Source: Methylosinus sp. Ce-a6 (GTDB lineage Bacteria > Pseudomonadota > Alphaproteobacteria > Rhizobiales > Beijerinckiaceae). Taken from it: 64,000 nt of DNA. Positions 1 to 8,622 of this stretch are shown here, in pieces. The stretch covers positions 26,244 through 90,243 of the forward strand of contig NZ_BGJX01000018.1 in assembly GCF_009811655.1 (NCBI RefSeq). The letters are read 5' to 3'. A program made the position numbers and the translations under genes. The first letter of the stretch is position 1; each line of letters opens with the position of its first letter. The notes under the pieces were generated by a model that searched no databases, was not told the origin of the DNA, and saw nothing but the letters and a program-made list of their open reading frames with translations.

Positions 1-10
1 GGGAACGCGC

Positions 11-292
11 GTGAATGGCATGAGCATGTCGACCGACGAGAAGACGCAGGCGAAGCTGACGGCGGCCGTCGTCGCCAGCGTGCTCGACAACGCCTATGCG
101 GTGAATTGGAAGCTCGCCGATGGCTCTTTCGCGCTGTTCGATCACGCCGCTCTGATCGCCGCGGCGCAGGGCGTGCGCGCGCATGTTCAAAACTGTTTCG
201 ATCGCGAGGCGCAGCTCGCCGCGGCGATCGACGCGGCGGTCGACGCCACGGCGCTCGCGTCGATCGATATCGATGCGGGCTGGCCCGCGTAA
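11..292 (+). CDS. DUF4376-like phage protein (93 aa)
   Basis: A 93-residue, alanine-rich acidic protein with no signal peptide or membrane segment. Its C-terminal half (helix with AHVQNCFDREAQL, then IDIDAGWPA) resembles the DUF4376 domain found on small phage tail or tail-fibre assembly proteins; this is from memory of the family and not a search. The next genes downstream, an M15 endolysin and a holin-like peptide, support a phage origin. An alternative ATG lies a few codons in (MSTDEK). Its exact role is unknown. The window starts just upstream, so the rest of the prophage module cannot be seen. Confidence 0.6.
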   Translation: MNGMSMSTDEKTQAKLTAAVVASVLDNAYAVNWKLADGSFALFDHAALIAAAQGVRAHVQNCFDREAQLAAAIDAAVDATALASIDIDAGWPA

Positions 293-328
293 AGCGCCTC
301 TTTCCGATCTGACGAAAGGACATTCGGC

Positions 329-787
329 ATGACCGATTCGAAGGCTGCGGCGCGAAGCGCGCCGCCGGCGGGCTTTGCTCTGGGCCGAGCCTGCGAGGCG
401 AAGCTCATCGGCGTGCACCCGGATCTCGTGCGCGTGGTGCGGGCGGCCGCGGCGCGCTGCGAGCAGAAATTCATCGTCTTCGAAGGCGTGCGCACGATCG
501 CGCGCGAGCGCAGCCTGATCGCGCGCGGGGCGTCGGCGCTGAAAAATCCGCTCCGATGCCGGCATGTGCCGACACAGGACGCGAAATACGGGCTCGTCGG
601 CCATGCGGTCGATCTCGTCCCGCTCGTCGAAGGGCGGCCGCAATGGCTGTGGCCGCAAATCTATCCGATCGCCCGGGCGATGAAGGCCGCGGCGCTCGCC
701 GAGCATGTGACGATCGAATGGGGAGGGGACTGGCGCACGCTGAAAGACGGCCCGCACTACCAGCTCCCCTTCGCGCTCTATCCGTGA
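329..787 (+). CDS. M15-family peptidase, phage-type endolysin
   Basis: A 152-residue cytoplasmic-type protein of the VanY/M15 D-Ala-D-Ala or L-Ala-D-Glu peptidase fold, used by phages to cut peptidoglycan cross-links at lysis. Visible elements are a likely zinc histidine at about H79, the block GHAVDLVP (H92, D95), and the C-terminal EWGGDW...DGPHYQLP with H143 as the last metal ligand. The stretch between the first histidine and GHAVDL is about ten residues longer than in the compact phage form I know (SRHLTGHAVDL), an oddity worth modelling. There is no signal peptide, so export would need a holin, and a holin-like gene follows. AGG-type ribosome site upstream (acgaaagga). Confidence 0.82.
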   Translation: MTDSKAAARSAPPAGFALGRACEAKLIGVHPDLVRVVRAAAARCEQKFIVFEGVRTIARERSLIARGASALKNPLRCRHVPTQDAKYGLVGHAVDLVPLVEGRPQWLWPQIYPIARAMKAAALAEHVTIEWGGDWRTLKDGPHYQLPFALYP

Positions 788-857
788 TCGCCGCGTCTTC
801 TCCCGCGGCGAGCGGCCCGCGCCGGGCGGTCTCCCGGCGAAACGAAAGGACGAAAAG

Positions 858-1055
858 ATGAGTCTTTCTCTGTCTTCCGCCGCCGGCTGGCTTCTGGCGC
901 GCGCCGCCGAGCCCAGCACCTGGGCCGGAACCGGCGTCGTCGCCGCGGTCGTGCATTCGATCGCGCCGGGCGCGATCGCAGACGGCCTGCTGGCCGCCGG
1001 GGCCGCCATCGGCGGCCTGCTCGCCATCGTCGTGCCCGAGCAGAAGCCGGCCTGA
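858..1055 (+). CDS. Small holin-like membrane peptide (65 aa)
   Basis: A 65-residue peptide dominated by two hydrophobic glycine/alanine-rich segments (about residues 22-36 and 40-58) ending in a short charged tail (PEQKPA). It follows the M15 endolysin by 70 bases in the same orientation and has a good ribosome site (gaaaggac). Size, topology and position fit a phage holin or membrane spacer, but no family motif can be seen, so holin function is inferred from context only. It is the last gene of the phage-like block. Confidence 0.5.
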   Translation: MSLSLSSAAGWLLARAAEPSTWAGTGVVAAVVHSIAPGAIADGLLAAGAAIGGLLAIVVPEQKPA

Positions 1056-1155
1056 CGGCTCGCGGCGCCGGGGACCCTTCTTCGGCGCCGCTTTCGCCGG
1101 GCGTTCACGCGGCGTTCAGCAGACGCCTCGCATAGATTGGCGAGGAAAACCGAGA

Positions 1156-1482
1156 ATGCATTCGAAGGAATCGAAAATCCTCGCTCTGGCCGCCGCCCTG
1201 CTGTCGTCCGCCGCCGCCTTCGCCGCGGATCGGCCGGCGCTGCAATGCCTGGCCGTCGCCGAGACGCGCCAGCTCATCGCCGACCGGCGGCTCGGCGATC
1301 CTTTCGCTCTGATGCAGGCCGCGAGCCTCGCCGCCCACGCCGAGCCGATCAACGCCAGGCTCTGCCGCGACGATGACGAGCTCGTCTATGAGATCAGCCT
1401 GCTGCGCCGCGACGGGCGGGTGGTGCGGATTTATCTCGACGCGGCGACCGGCAAGCCCCATGCTGGCCATAAAGAGCGGTGA
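1156..1482 (+). CDS. Secreted PepSY-like protein upstream of a two-component system
   Basis: A 108-residue protein with a clear Sec signal peptide (about residues 1-23, ending AAAFAAD), so it is probably periplasmic. The mature part contains LVYEISLLRRDGRVVRIYLDAATGK, the strand pattern of a PepSY domain (YEVEVxxxDGxxxxVxVDAxTG). It lies directly upstream of a response regulator and histidine kinase in the same orientation, an arrangement common for PepSY proteins linked to PhoP/PhoQ- or FeuP/FeuQ-type systems in rhizobia, where the periplasmic protein modulates the sensor. That functional link is inference. A repeat of GGCAGTA heptads lies between it and the regulator. Confidence 0.7.
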   Translation: MHSKESKILALAAALLSSAAAFAADRPALQCLAVAETRQLIADRRLGDPFALMQAASLAAHAEPINARLCRDDDELVYEISLLRRDGRVVRIYLDAATGKPHAGHKER

Positions 1483-1486
1483 GAGG

Positions 1487-1549
1487 GTAGTAGGCAGTAG
1501 GCAGTAGGGCGGTCGCTACTGCCGACTGCCTATCGCCCACTGCCTTCGA
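1487..1549. repeat. Heptad (GGCAGTA) repeat with inverted half
   Basis: Directly after the stop of the PepSY gene, the sequence runs through near-perfect GGCAGTA heptads (taggcagtaggcagtaggg) and then their inverse (ctactgccgactgcc...cactgcc). The two halves can form an imperfect hairpin. It ends four bases before the ATG of the response regulator, so it occupies the whole intergenic space and lies in the 5' untranslated region of that gene if the two are cotranscribed. Confidence 0.75.
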
Positions 1550-1553
1550 CAGG

Positions 1554-2240
1554 ATGGAGCGAAGCTTGCGGCTTCTGGTCGTGGAGGATGACAGGGATTT
1601 GAACCGGCAGCTCGTCGCCGCGCTGGAGCAGGCGGGCTATGCGGTCGATCGCGCCTTCGACGGCGAGGAGGGGCATTTTCTCGGCGACACCGAGCCCTAT
1701 GACGCCGTCGTGCTCGACATCGGACTGCCGAAGAAGGACGGCGTCACCGTGCTCGAGGACTGGCGCGCCGCCGGGCGGACCATGCCGGTGCTGATCCTCA
1801 CCGCGCGCGACCGCTGGAGCGACAAGGTGCAGGGCTTTGACGCCGGCGCCGATGATTATGTCGCCAAACCCTTCCATATGGAGGAGCTGCTCGCCAGGCT
1901 GCGCGCCCTGCTGCGCCGCGCGGCGGGCCATGCGACGAGCGAGATCGTCTGCGGTCCCGTGCGGCTCGACACCAAGGCCGGGCGCGTCGTCGTCGACGGC
2001 GCCGCGGTGAAGCTCACCTCGCATGAATATCGGCTGCTCGCCTATCTGATGCATCATTCCGGGCGTGTGGTGTCGCGCGGCGAGATCGTCGAGCATCTCT
2101 ACGATCAGGACTTCGACCGCGACTCCAACACGATCGAGGTGTTCGTCGGACGGCTGCGCAAGAAGCTCGGCGTCGATCTCATCCAGACGGTGCGCGGGCT
2201 CGGCTATATGGCGGCGCCGCCGGAACCGGCCAAGCGCTGA
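1554..2240 (+). CDS. OmpR/PhoB-family response regulator (FeuP/PhoP-like)
   Basis: A 228-residue DNA-binding regulator. The receiver domain (about 6-118) has the acidic pair D12/D13, phospho-acceptor D55 in VVLDIG, T83 and K105. A winged-helix domain of the trans_reg_C type follows (about 130-222), ending IQTVRGLGYM. The block HFLGDTEPYDAV is typical of rhizobial FeuP/PhoP-like regulators, so control of envelope functions or iron-related genes is plausible but not shown here. The kinase gene starts 6 bases after its stop, so the pair is one operon. The ATG at 1554 was chosen; a TTG four codons in is the alternative. Confidence 0.92.
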   Translation: MERSLRLLVVEDDRDLNRQLVAALEQAGYAVDRAFDGEEGHFLGDTEPYDAVVLDIGLPKKDGVTVLEDWRAAGRTMPVLILTARDRWSDKVQGFDAGADDYVAKPFHMEELLARLRALLRRAAGHATSEIVCGPVRLDTKAGRVVVDGAAVKLTSHEYRLLAYLMHHSGRVVSRGEIVEHLYDQDFDRDSNTIEVFVGRLRKKLGVDLIQTVRGLGYMAAPPEPAKR

Positions 2241-2246
2241 AGCGCG

Positions 2247-3629
2247 ATGCGGCGGCTCGGCTTTCCGGGACGGTCGATCGCGGCGCGGCTGTTCTTCGCC
2301 GCCGCGGCGCTGAGCTCCGTCGTGCTGATGATCGCCGGTCTCGCCCTCACCGAATATTACCGCCGGACCGCGGAGGATGTCTTCGAGCAGCGGCTCGGCG
2401 TCTATCTGCGCGCCATTGTCGCAGACGTCTCCGAATCGGGCGAGGACGGCCGCAGCGGGCCGGGGCAGCTCGGCGACCCGCAATTCGAGCTCGCGCGCTC
2501 CGGCTGGTATTGGCAGATCACCCGTCTCGACAATGAGGCGCATGAGATCAAAGCCTCGCGCTCGCTCTTCGCCGCGCGCCTGCCCAAGCTCTCGGACCTC
2601 CATGTGCCGGCGGAGACCGGAGGCGTGCGGCGCGGCGACGCTCTCGGGCCGGACGGGCGCTGGCTGCGCATCGTCGAGCGCGTCATCGATGTCGGCGACA
2701 TCGGCGTCTATCTCGTGCAGGTCGCCGCGACGACCGAGGAGACGGAGCATCAGATCGCGCGATTTCGCTGGTCGCTGACGGTCGCCTTCTCGCTGCTCGC
2801 CATAGCGCTCGCGCTCGCCACCGCCGTGCAGGTGAGCGTCGGCCTGCGGCCCCTGCGGCTGCTGCAGCGGGAGTTGTCGCTCATTCGCCGCGGCGAGCGC
2901 GGACGCATAGAGAGCGCCTACCCGTCCGACGTGGCGCCGCTCGCCGAGGAGCTCAATCTGATGATCTCCGCCAATCGCGATATCGTCGAACGCTCGCGCA
3001 CGCAGGTCGGCAATCTCGCCCATGCGTTGAAGACGCCGCTCAGCGTCATCGTCAATGAGGCGGACGCCGCGCCCTCGCCGCTCGCCGCCAAGGTGAGCGA
3101 GCAGGCGACGCTGATGCGCGATCAGATTTCCTTTTATCTCGACCGGGCGCGGGCGGCGGCGCGCGCCGGCGCGATCGGCGCGACGACGGAGGTCGCGCCC
3201 GTCGTGGCGGCGCTTCTGCGCACTTTCGGCAAAATCTACGGCGAGCGCAAAGTCGTCTTCTCCGGCGAGGCGGCGGCGGAGCTGCGCTTTCTCGGCGAGC
3301 GTCAGGATTTGGAGGAGATCGTCGGCAATCTGCTCGACAACGCCGGGAAATGGGCGGCGAGCGAGGTGCGTCTTTCCGTGACGCTGGAGAGCGCCGCGGC
3401 CGGGCGCAGCCAGCTCGTCTTCACCATAGACGACGATGGTCCGGGCCTCGCGCCGGAGTTTCGCGCGCAGGCGACGCGCCGCGGCCAGCGTCTCGACGAG
3501 ACGAAGCCGGGAACGGGGCTCGGCCTGTCGATCGTCGCGCATCTTGCCGCCGATTACGGCGGCGCGCTCGCCCTCGGCGACAGCCCGCTCGGCGGGTTGC
3601 GCGCGCAGGCGCGTCTGCCCGGCCTTTGA
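2247..3629 (+). CDS. Sensor histidine kinase (FeuQ/PhoQ-like)
   Basis: A 460-residue inner-membrane kinase partnered with the preceding regulator. It shows an N-terminal membrane segment (about 15-36), a periplasmic sensor region of about 135 residues, a second membrane segment (about 173-197), a HAMP linker, then the dimerisation/phosphotransfer helix NLAHALKTPLSV with H259. A HATPase_c domain follows with N-box GNLLDNAGKWA, DDDGPGL and GTGLGLSIV. The sensor region has no cysteine pair or haem motif; the signal cannot be read from sequence. Spacing (6 bases) and order match a classic two-component operon. Confidence 0.92.
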   Translation: MRRLGFPGRSIAARLFFAAAALSSVVLMIAGLALTEYYRRTAEDVFEQRLGVYLRAIVADVSESGEDGRSGPGQLGDPQFELARSGWYWQITRLDNEAHEIKASRSLFAARLPKLSDLHVPAETGGVRRGDALGPDGRWLRIVERVIDVGDIGVYLVQVAATTEETEHQIARFRWSLTVAFSLLAIALALATAVQVSVGLRPLRLLQRELSLIRRGERGRIESAYPSDVAPLAEELNLMISANRDIVERSRTQVGNLAHALKTPLSVIVNEADAAPSPLAAKVSEQATLMRDQISFYLDRARAAARAGAIGATTEVAPVVAALLRTFGKIYGERKVVFSGEAAAELRFLGERQDLEEIVGNLLDNAGKWAASEVRLSVTLESAAAGRSQLVFTIDDDGPGLAPEFRAQATRRGQRLDETKPGTGLGLSIVAHLAADYGGALALGDSPLGGLRAQARLPGL

Positions 3630-3684
3630 CAGGGCGAAAGCCTTCCGGCAAGAGAAGAGACGATTGCGCCAGCGGAGAGAGCTC

Positions 3685-4098
3685 ATGTCGGCACGGGCAA
3701 GTTCGGCGATCGTCAGAATTGCAACGGCGGCAGGCGTGTCCTGCGCCGCGCTCGCTCTCTCCGGCTGCAATTCCGCTGCGCCTTCCGCTCCGACCGCGGC
3801 CGTCGTCGCCGCGCCCGAGCCGCCGGCGCCGGGCGTCGTCGGCGCGGCGATCGGCCGCGAGCTCGACGCGGCGGATCGCGTGACGGCCGTCGCCGCGCAG
3901 CAGGAGGCGGTCGCCTCCGGCCAGCGCAAGAGCTGGCGCGGCGCTCACGGCGCCTATGGTTTCATAGAGCCGGGACCGGAGGCCGGTCTCGGCGGCTGCC
4001 GGGATTATACGCATAAGATTTTCATCGACGGACGGCCGCAGCAGGCGAAGGGCCAGGGCTGCAAGAAGCCCGACGGCGGCTGGCGCGTGACGAGCTGA
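3685..4098 (+). CDS. RT0821/17-kDa antigen-type lipoprotein
   Basis: A 137-residue protein with a lipoprotein signal peptide (hydrophobic segment then LALSGC lipobox, lipidated cysteine near residue 28), so it is probably anchored to the outer membrane. The C-terminal part (GGCRDYTHKIFIDGRPQQAK, then GQGCKKPDGGWRV) matches the RT0821/Lpp0805 surface-antigen family, where two cysteines and a KPDG-W strand recur. The start was moved in from an earlier in-frame GTG/ATG because only the 3685 ATG gives a proper signal peptide and follows a purine-rich site (cggagagagctc). It follows the kinase by 55 bases and may be read with it. Confidence 0.72.
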   Translation: MSARASSAIVRIATAAGVSCAALALSGCNSAAPSAPTAAVVAAPEPPAPGVVGAAIGRELDAADRVTAVAAQQEAVASGQRKSWRGAHGAYGFIEPGPEAGLGGCRDYTHKIFIDGRPQQAKGQGCKKPDGGWRVTS

Positions 4099-4100
4099 GC

Positions 4101-4186
4101 TGGTGCGGACGGCGGGGATCGAACCCGCATGGGCATGGCCCGAGGGATTTTAAGTCCCTTGCGTCTACCGGTTCCGCCACGTCCGC
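4101..4186 (-). tRNA. tRNA-Leu (anticodon TAA)
   Basis: On the minus strand the 7-bp acceptor GCGGACG pairs with CGTCCGC, followed by discriminator A and an encoded CCA. The anticodon arm reads AGGGA-CTTAAAA-TCCCT, giving anticodon TAA, which decodes UUA leucine. The T arm GCGGG-TTCGATC-CCCGC is intact, and the long variable arm (CGGGCCATGCCCATG) is of class II type as expected for leucine. It is oriented opposite to the flanking genes. TTA codons look scarce in the genes here, so this isoacceptor should be a low-use one. Confidence 0.97.
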
Positions 4187-4383
4187 CCTTGTGGATCGGC
4201 CGATGCGCTGAGCGCTCCGTTTCACGGCCTTCGCCACGTCTCGCGAGCCCTGATAGCGCAACGCGCCGAAGCCGGCAAACCGCTCGCCCCCGCAACTTCG
4301 CGTTAACCATGGGGCGGATAGGTCTCGGCGGCGCGCCTCGATGATCGCAGCCGCTGATCGGGCGCGAATCGCTGGGGAGTCGA

Positions 4384-6363
4384 ATGCCCATTTCGCTCGA
4401 TCTCGTCTCGCGGCGCGACAGCGGCGCAGTCCGCGAACCGAGCGGCGACGACAAGCCCGAGGCGCGCTCTTCGCCGCTCGCCTTTCGCGTCCTCGCGCCG
4501 CTTTCGGCCTGCGCGGCGATCTTCCTCCTGCTGCGCCCCTATTACGGACTCGACCATGACGCGGTGATCTATATGGGCCGCGGCCTCGCCGATCTCGATC
4601 CGGAGGGCGTCGGCCGCGACATCATGTTCCGCTTCGACGGCCAATCGAGATTCAGCGTCTTCTCTCGGCTCGTCGACGGCCTCATTCCGCTGCTCGGAGT
4701 GGCGGGAGCGGCGAAAGCGCTCGCTCTCGCCGGCTGCGTGCTCTGGTTCGCGGCGATGGCCGCGCTCGCGTCGCGGCTCGCGCGCGGCGCCCATGTCTTC
4801 GCGCTGCTGCTGCTCGTCGCCTGTTTCGACGGTTCCTATGGCGGGTTCGGCGTCTTTCACATCGCCGAGCCCTTCGCGACGCCGAGACCCTTCGCCGAGG
4901 CCTTCGCGCTCGCCGCTCTGGCGGCGCTGCTCGCGGAGCGCCGAGGCGCGGCCCTTCTCTGCCTCGCCGTCGCCACGGCGTTCCATCCGATCATCGCCGC
5001 GCCCGCTTGTCTCGTCGCTCTCCTCTATGAGGGGCTGATAGACCGGCGCATCCTCATCGCCGCGCTCGTCGGCGCGGCGGCTCTCCTCGTCGCGTCGCTC
5101 GCCGGCGCGCCGCTGCTCGATCGGCTGACGACGCGTATCGACGCGCAATGGGCGGAGATCATCGCGGCGCGGAGCGACTATGTTTTCCTCTCCTATTGGC
5201 CAGCGGGCGCATGGACCGCGATCATGCGGCAGGCGAGCACGCTGCTGCTGGCGGCGAGCCTCGCGCCGGCGCCTGTGCGGCGTCTGCTCTTCTGTGTCCT
5301 CGCGGCGGCCGGCCTCGGCCTGACGGCGAGCTGTCTGCTCGGCGATCTCTTCATGAGCGAGCTCGCCGCGCAGGCGCAGAGCTGGCGCGCGCTCTGGCTC
5401 GCCTCCGCCTTTGCGCCGCTGGCGCTGGGTCTCGCCGCGCCGGTCCTGTGGCGCGAGGGCGCGCAGGGCCGCATCGTTCTCACGCTTCTCGTGACGAGCT
5501 GGATCCTGCAGGCGGAGCCGGAGAGCGCCTTGCTCGCTATCGTCGCCGTGCTCGCCTGGCGGAGCCGGGAGCGCTGGCGCGGCATGTCTTTCGCGACGCT
5601 CGAGCAGGCCTCTATGGCTATTTGCGGTCTCTGCGCGATTGCCGTGCTCGGCGTGGCGCTATGGTTCGCGCGCGAATACGCCCGCACGGCGCCGAGCGAC
5701 GGTCCGGTCTTGTCCTCCGTGCTGCGCGCGGCCGAGCCGGCCTATGTCCCGCTTCTCTTCGTCGCGCTCGCCATGCTGGTCGCGCAATGGCGGCCGCGTC
5801 CGCTCCTCGTCGCCTGCGCGACGGCGGTCGCCCCGCCGCTCGCGGCTTTCTGCTGGACATATGAGCCTTTCCCGGCGCGCTCGGCGGATGTCCGCTCGCC
5901 GGCGCTGGCGAAGATCGTCGCGCCCCATGCGGGCGAAATTCTCTGGCTGAACGAGAAGCTGGCGCCTTGGCTGTGGCTCGGCCGCGCCAATTGGGCGTCG
6001 CGTGTGCAGGGATCTGGAGTCATATTCTCGCGGGATCTGGCGCTGGTCTGGTGGGAGCGAATGGGATTTTTGCGCGATCTCGGATGGGTCGCCGACGCCG
6101 CTTTGACGCCGCACCGCGGCGACGACATCGATTTTCCACCATTCACGCGGGGCGCGTTGGAGAGATTGTGCGGGCGCGCCGACGCGCCGGCCTTTGTCGT
6201 CGGGGCGATCGAATCGCCGAGCGCTCTGGCCGCGGGGCTCGAGGCGCGGCTGTGGCGCGGCCCCTTGCGCTATTCGCTGCATCTCTCCGGCGGCGCGCCG
6301 CAATGGACGCCGATCGAGCATTACGCGATCTTCGATTGCGCGGCCTATCGGCCGGCCGAATAG
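4384..6363 (+). CDS. Polytopic membrane protein of unknown function (659 aa)
   Basis: A 659-residue protein with roughly 11-13 hydrophobic segments after a 35-residue charged N-terminus, and a soluble C-terminal region of about 130 residues. A motif after the first membrane segment, YYGLDHDAVIYMGRGLADL, recalls the first periplasmic loop of GT-C type and DUF6798-like membrane proteins, where an acidic residue sits just outside the first helix. That comparison is weak and does not define a substrate. It stands alone between the tRNA and the oppositely oriented gpt, with the two stops converging about 6 bases apart. Function not assigned. Confidence 0.75.
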   Translation: MPISLDLVSRRDSGAVREPSGDDKPEARSSPLAFRVLAPLSACAAIFLLLRPYYGLDHDAVIYMGRGLADLDPEGVGRDIMFRFDGQSRFSVFSRLVDGLIPLLGVAGAAKALALAGCVLWFAAMAALASRLARGAHVFALLLLVACFDGSYGGFGVFHIAEPFATPRPFAEAFALAALAALLAERRGAALLCLAVATAFHPIIAAPACLVALLYEGLIDRRILIAALVGAAALLVASLAGAPLLDRLTTRIDAQWAEIIAARSDYVFLSYWPAGAWTAIMRQASTLLLAASLAPAPVRRLLFCVLAAAGLGLTASCLLGDLFMSELAAQAQSWRALWLASAFAPLALGLAAPVLWREGAQGRIVLTLLVTSWILQAEPESALLAIVAVLAWRSRERWRGMSFATLEQASMAICGLCAIAVLGVALWFAREYARTAPSDGPVLSSVLRAAEPAYVPLLFVALAMLVAQWRPRPLLVACATAVAPPLAAFCWTYEPFPARSADVRSPALAKIVAPHAGEILWLNEKLAPWLWLGRANWASRVQGSGVIFSRDLALVWWERMGFLRDLGWVADAALTPHRGDDIDFPPFTRGALERLCGRADAPAFVVGAIESPSALAAGLEARLWRGPLRYSLHLSGGAPQWTPIEHYAIFDCAAYRPAE

Positions 6364-6369
6364 GCCGGA

Positions 6370-6855
6370 TCAGAACGATCCTTTGGCGATCGGCGCCTGA
6401 AAGGTGAGGCCGGTGTCCCAGGGGAAATAGATCCAAGTGTCCTGCGAGACCTCGGTGACGAAAGTGTCGACCAGCGGCCGGCCCTGCGGCTTGGCGTAGA
6501 CGGTCGCGAAATGCGCCTTCGGCAGAAAGGCGCGCACGACCTTCGCCGTCGCGCCCGTGTCGACGAGATCGTCGACGATGAGCACCTCCTCGCTCGGCCG
6601 CGCGAGAATGGTCTCCGAAAGCGGCTTCAGCAGATGGACCTCGCCGCGCTGCGTCTCTTCCTGGTAGCTCGCCACGCCGATCGTATCGATGACGCGAATG
6701 CCGAGCTCGCGCGCGACAATGCCTGCCGGCACCAGCCCGCCGCGCGTCACCGCGACAATGGCCGAGAAGCCGCCGACCGCCGAGAGCCGCCAGGCGAGCG
6801 CGCGCGCGTCGCGGTGGAAGGCGTCCCAGGACACGGGAAATGCTTTGTCCTCCAT
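6370..6855 (-). CDS. gpt: Xanthine(-guanine) phosphoribosyltransferase
   Basis: A 161-residue type I phosphoribosyltransferase that salvages xanthine and guanine using PRPP to give XMP and GMP. The PRPP-binding loop [14 protein letters not shown] lies at residues 90-103, the PPi loop VTRGG at 36-40, and the C-terminal hood WIYFPWDTG matches Gpt rather than Hpt or Apt. Length equals the family norm. The CinA-like gene lies just upstream on the same strand (17-base gap), so the two may be cotranscribed. Confidence 0.92.
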   Translation of the reverse strand: MEDKAFPVSWDAFHRDARALAWRLSAVGGFSAIVAVTRGGLVPAGIVARELGIRVIDTIGVASYQEETQRGEVHLLKPLSETILARPSEEVLIVDDLVDTGATAKVVRAFLPKAHFATVYAKPQGRPLVDTFVTEVSQDTWIYFPWDTGLTFQAPIAKGSF

Positions 6856-6872
6856 TGGGTCTCCTCGGCTCG

Positions 6873-7625
6873 TCAGAGCGGCGTTCCATTGGCGGAAAGA
6901 TGCGCGATCAGCGCGCGCACTTTCTCCGCGGCCTTCTCGAGCTCGGCCCCGTCGCGGCTCCTCAGCACGATCTGATTGCGCACGCCGGCGCTGGAGAAGG
7001 AGGGATAGGAGCCGACCGTCACGCGCGCGTGCTCCCCGGCGATGCGCTCGAGATCGGCGGCGTAGCGACCTTCCGGAATGTTATGCGCGTCGACGGTCGC
7101 GACCTGCACCTTCACGCCCTTGACGATGCGTCCGGCGGCGGCGTCCAGCATGGCTTGCATGATGATCGGCACGCCGGCCATGACGATCACATTGCCGATC
7201 ATGAAGCCCGGCGCTTTGGAGATGGCGTTTTCGATCAGCTCGGCGCCCTCTGGGATGCGGGCCATGCGCCGGCGGGCGGGATTGAGATCCTGCGGGGCGA
7301 TGCGCTCGAGCAGCATGGCGATGGCGCGCTCGTCCTCGGCGATCGGCGCGCCGAAGGCCTTGGCCACCGCGTCGGCGGTGATGTCGTCATGGGTGGGGCC
7401 GATGCCGCCCGTGGTGAAGACGTAGCTGTAACGCGTCCTGAGCGCGTTCAGCGCGGCGACGATCTCCTCCTCGACATCCGGCACGACGCGGACCTCGCGC
7501 AGGTCGATCCCCAATTCGCCGAGATATTTGGCGATATAATTGGTATTGAGATCCTGCGTGCGGCCGGACAGGATCTCGTCGCCGATCACGAGCACGGCGG
7601 CGGTAACTATGTCTTCGCGCGCCAT
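6873..7625 (-). CDS. CinA-like molybdopterin-binding domain protein
   Basis: A 250-residue protein of the MoCF_biosynth/CinA N-terminal type, with [19 protein letters not shown] near the start and the [21 protein letters not shown] loop. It lacks the C-terminal nicotinamide-nucleotide amidohydrolase (PncC) domain of full CinA, so it is a stand-alone COG1058 protein; these have been linked to nucleotide pyrophosphatase activity, but the role here is open. The ATG at 7625 was preferred over an in-frame TTG five codons upstream because GGGGAG sits at correct spacing before it. Confidence 0.85.
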   Translation of the reverse strand: MAREDIVTAAVLVIGDEILSGRTQDLNTNYIAKYLGELGIDLREVRVVPDVEEEIVAALNALRTRYSYVFTTGGIGPTHDDITADAVAKAFGAPIAEDERAIAMLLERIAPQDLNPARRRMARIPEGAELIENAISKAPGFMIGNVIVMAGVPIIMQAMLDAAAGRIVKGVKVQVATVDAHNIPEGRYAADLERIAGEHARVTVGSYPSFSSAGVRNQIVLRSRDGAELEKAAEKVRALIAHLSANGTPL

Positions 7626-7785
7626 CGCGCCGCTCCCCAAAAGGCCAGTCTCGCCGAGACTCTATGCCACGGCCGCCGCCTAGGCCAGCCTCCGGGCCCT
7701 CGCAGGCCCGGGCCGCATCTTGCTTTGCGGCGCCAATTTCTTAATTTATAAGCCAAAGCCGGCGACACCAAGCAGAGAGCACAGC

Positions 7786-8622
7786 ATGACATTCGTCGAG
7801 TCCCACCTCGCGGGCTCAGGGCGCAAGAGCGGCCAGATCAAGCTCCACGGACCCGAGGATTTCGAAGGGATGCGTCGCGCCGGCCGGCTGACCGCCGAGG
7901 CGCTGGACATGCTCGTGCCGCATGTGAAGCCCGGCGTCACCACCAAGGCGCTGGACGATCTCGTCTTCGACTTCGCCATTGCGAGCGGCGCCTATCCCGC
8001 CCCGCTCGACTATCGCGGCTATCGCAAATCCATCTGCACCTCGATCAATCATGTCGTCTGCCACGGCATTCCGGACGAGAAGCCGCTGCGCGAGGGCGAT
8101 ATCGTCAATGTCGACGTGACCTTCATCGTCGACGGCTGGCACGGCGATTCGAGCCGCATGTTCGCCGTGGGCGAGACGCCGCGCCGCGCCCGGCGCCTGA
8201 TCGACGTGACCTATGAGAGCCTCATGCGCGCCATCGCCGTGGTGAAGCCCGGCGCGACGACCGGCGACATAGGCGCGGCGATCCAGCGCTTCGCGGAGGC
8301 CGAGCGCTGCTCCGTCGTGCGCGATTTCTGCGGCCATGGGCTCGGCCGGCTGTTCCACGACGAGCCCAATATTCTGCATTACGGCGTCGCGGGCCAAGGG
8401 GTCGAGCTGCGGCCGGGCATGTTCTTCACCATAGAGCCGATGATCAATCTCGGCCGGCCGCAGGTGAAGATCCTCTCCGACGGCTGGACCGCCGTCACCC
8501 GCGACCGCTCGCTCTCGGCTCAGTTCGAGCATTCGCTCGGCGTGACCGAGACCGGCGTCGAAATCTTCACCGCTTCGCCCACCGGGCTCGACAATCCGAA
8601 CGCGGCCCCGGGCGCCGCGTGA
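7786..8622 (+). CDS. map: Methionine aminopeptidase, type I
   Basis: A 278-residue cytosolic enzyme that removes the initiator methionine. All five metal ligands are visible: D110 (NVDVT), D121 (HGDSS), H184 (CGHGLG), E217 (TIEPM) and E248 (FEHS), plus catalytic H93 (VCHG). The chosen ATG begins MTFVESH; an earlier in-frame ATG would add 22 atypical residues. The following radC starts within its stop codon (GTGA overlap), so translation is coupled. The SD site is purine-rich (agcagagagc). Confidence 0.96.
   Translation: MTFVESHLAGSGRKSGQIKLHGPEDFEGMRRAGRLTAEALDMLVPHVKPGVTTKALDDLVFDFAIASGAYPAPLDYRGYRKSICTSINHVVCHGIPDEKPLREGDIVNVDVTFIVDGWHGDSSRMFAVGETPRRARRLIDVTYESLMRAIAVVKPGATTGDIGAAIQRFAEAERCSVVRDFCGHGLGRLFHDEPNILHYGVAGQGVELRPGMFFTIEPMINLGRPQVKILSDGWTAVTRDRSLSAQFEHSLGVTETGVEIFTASPTGLDNPNAAPGAA

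Noticed and set aside
1530..3929. A 799-codon minus-strand frame over the two-component genes
   Set aside because: It is entirely antisense to a clear response regulator and kinase; long open antisense frames are normal at this GC content.
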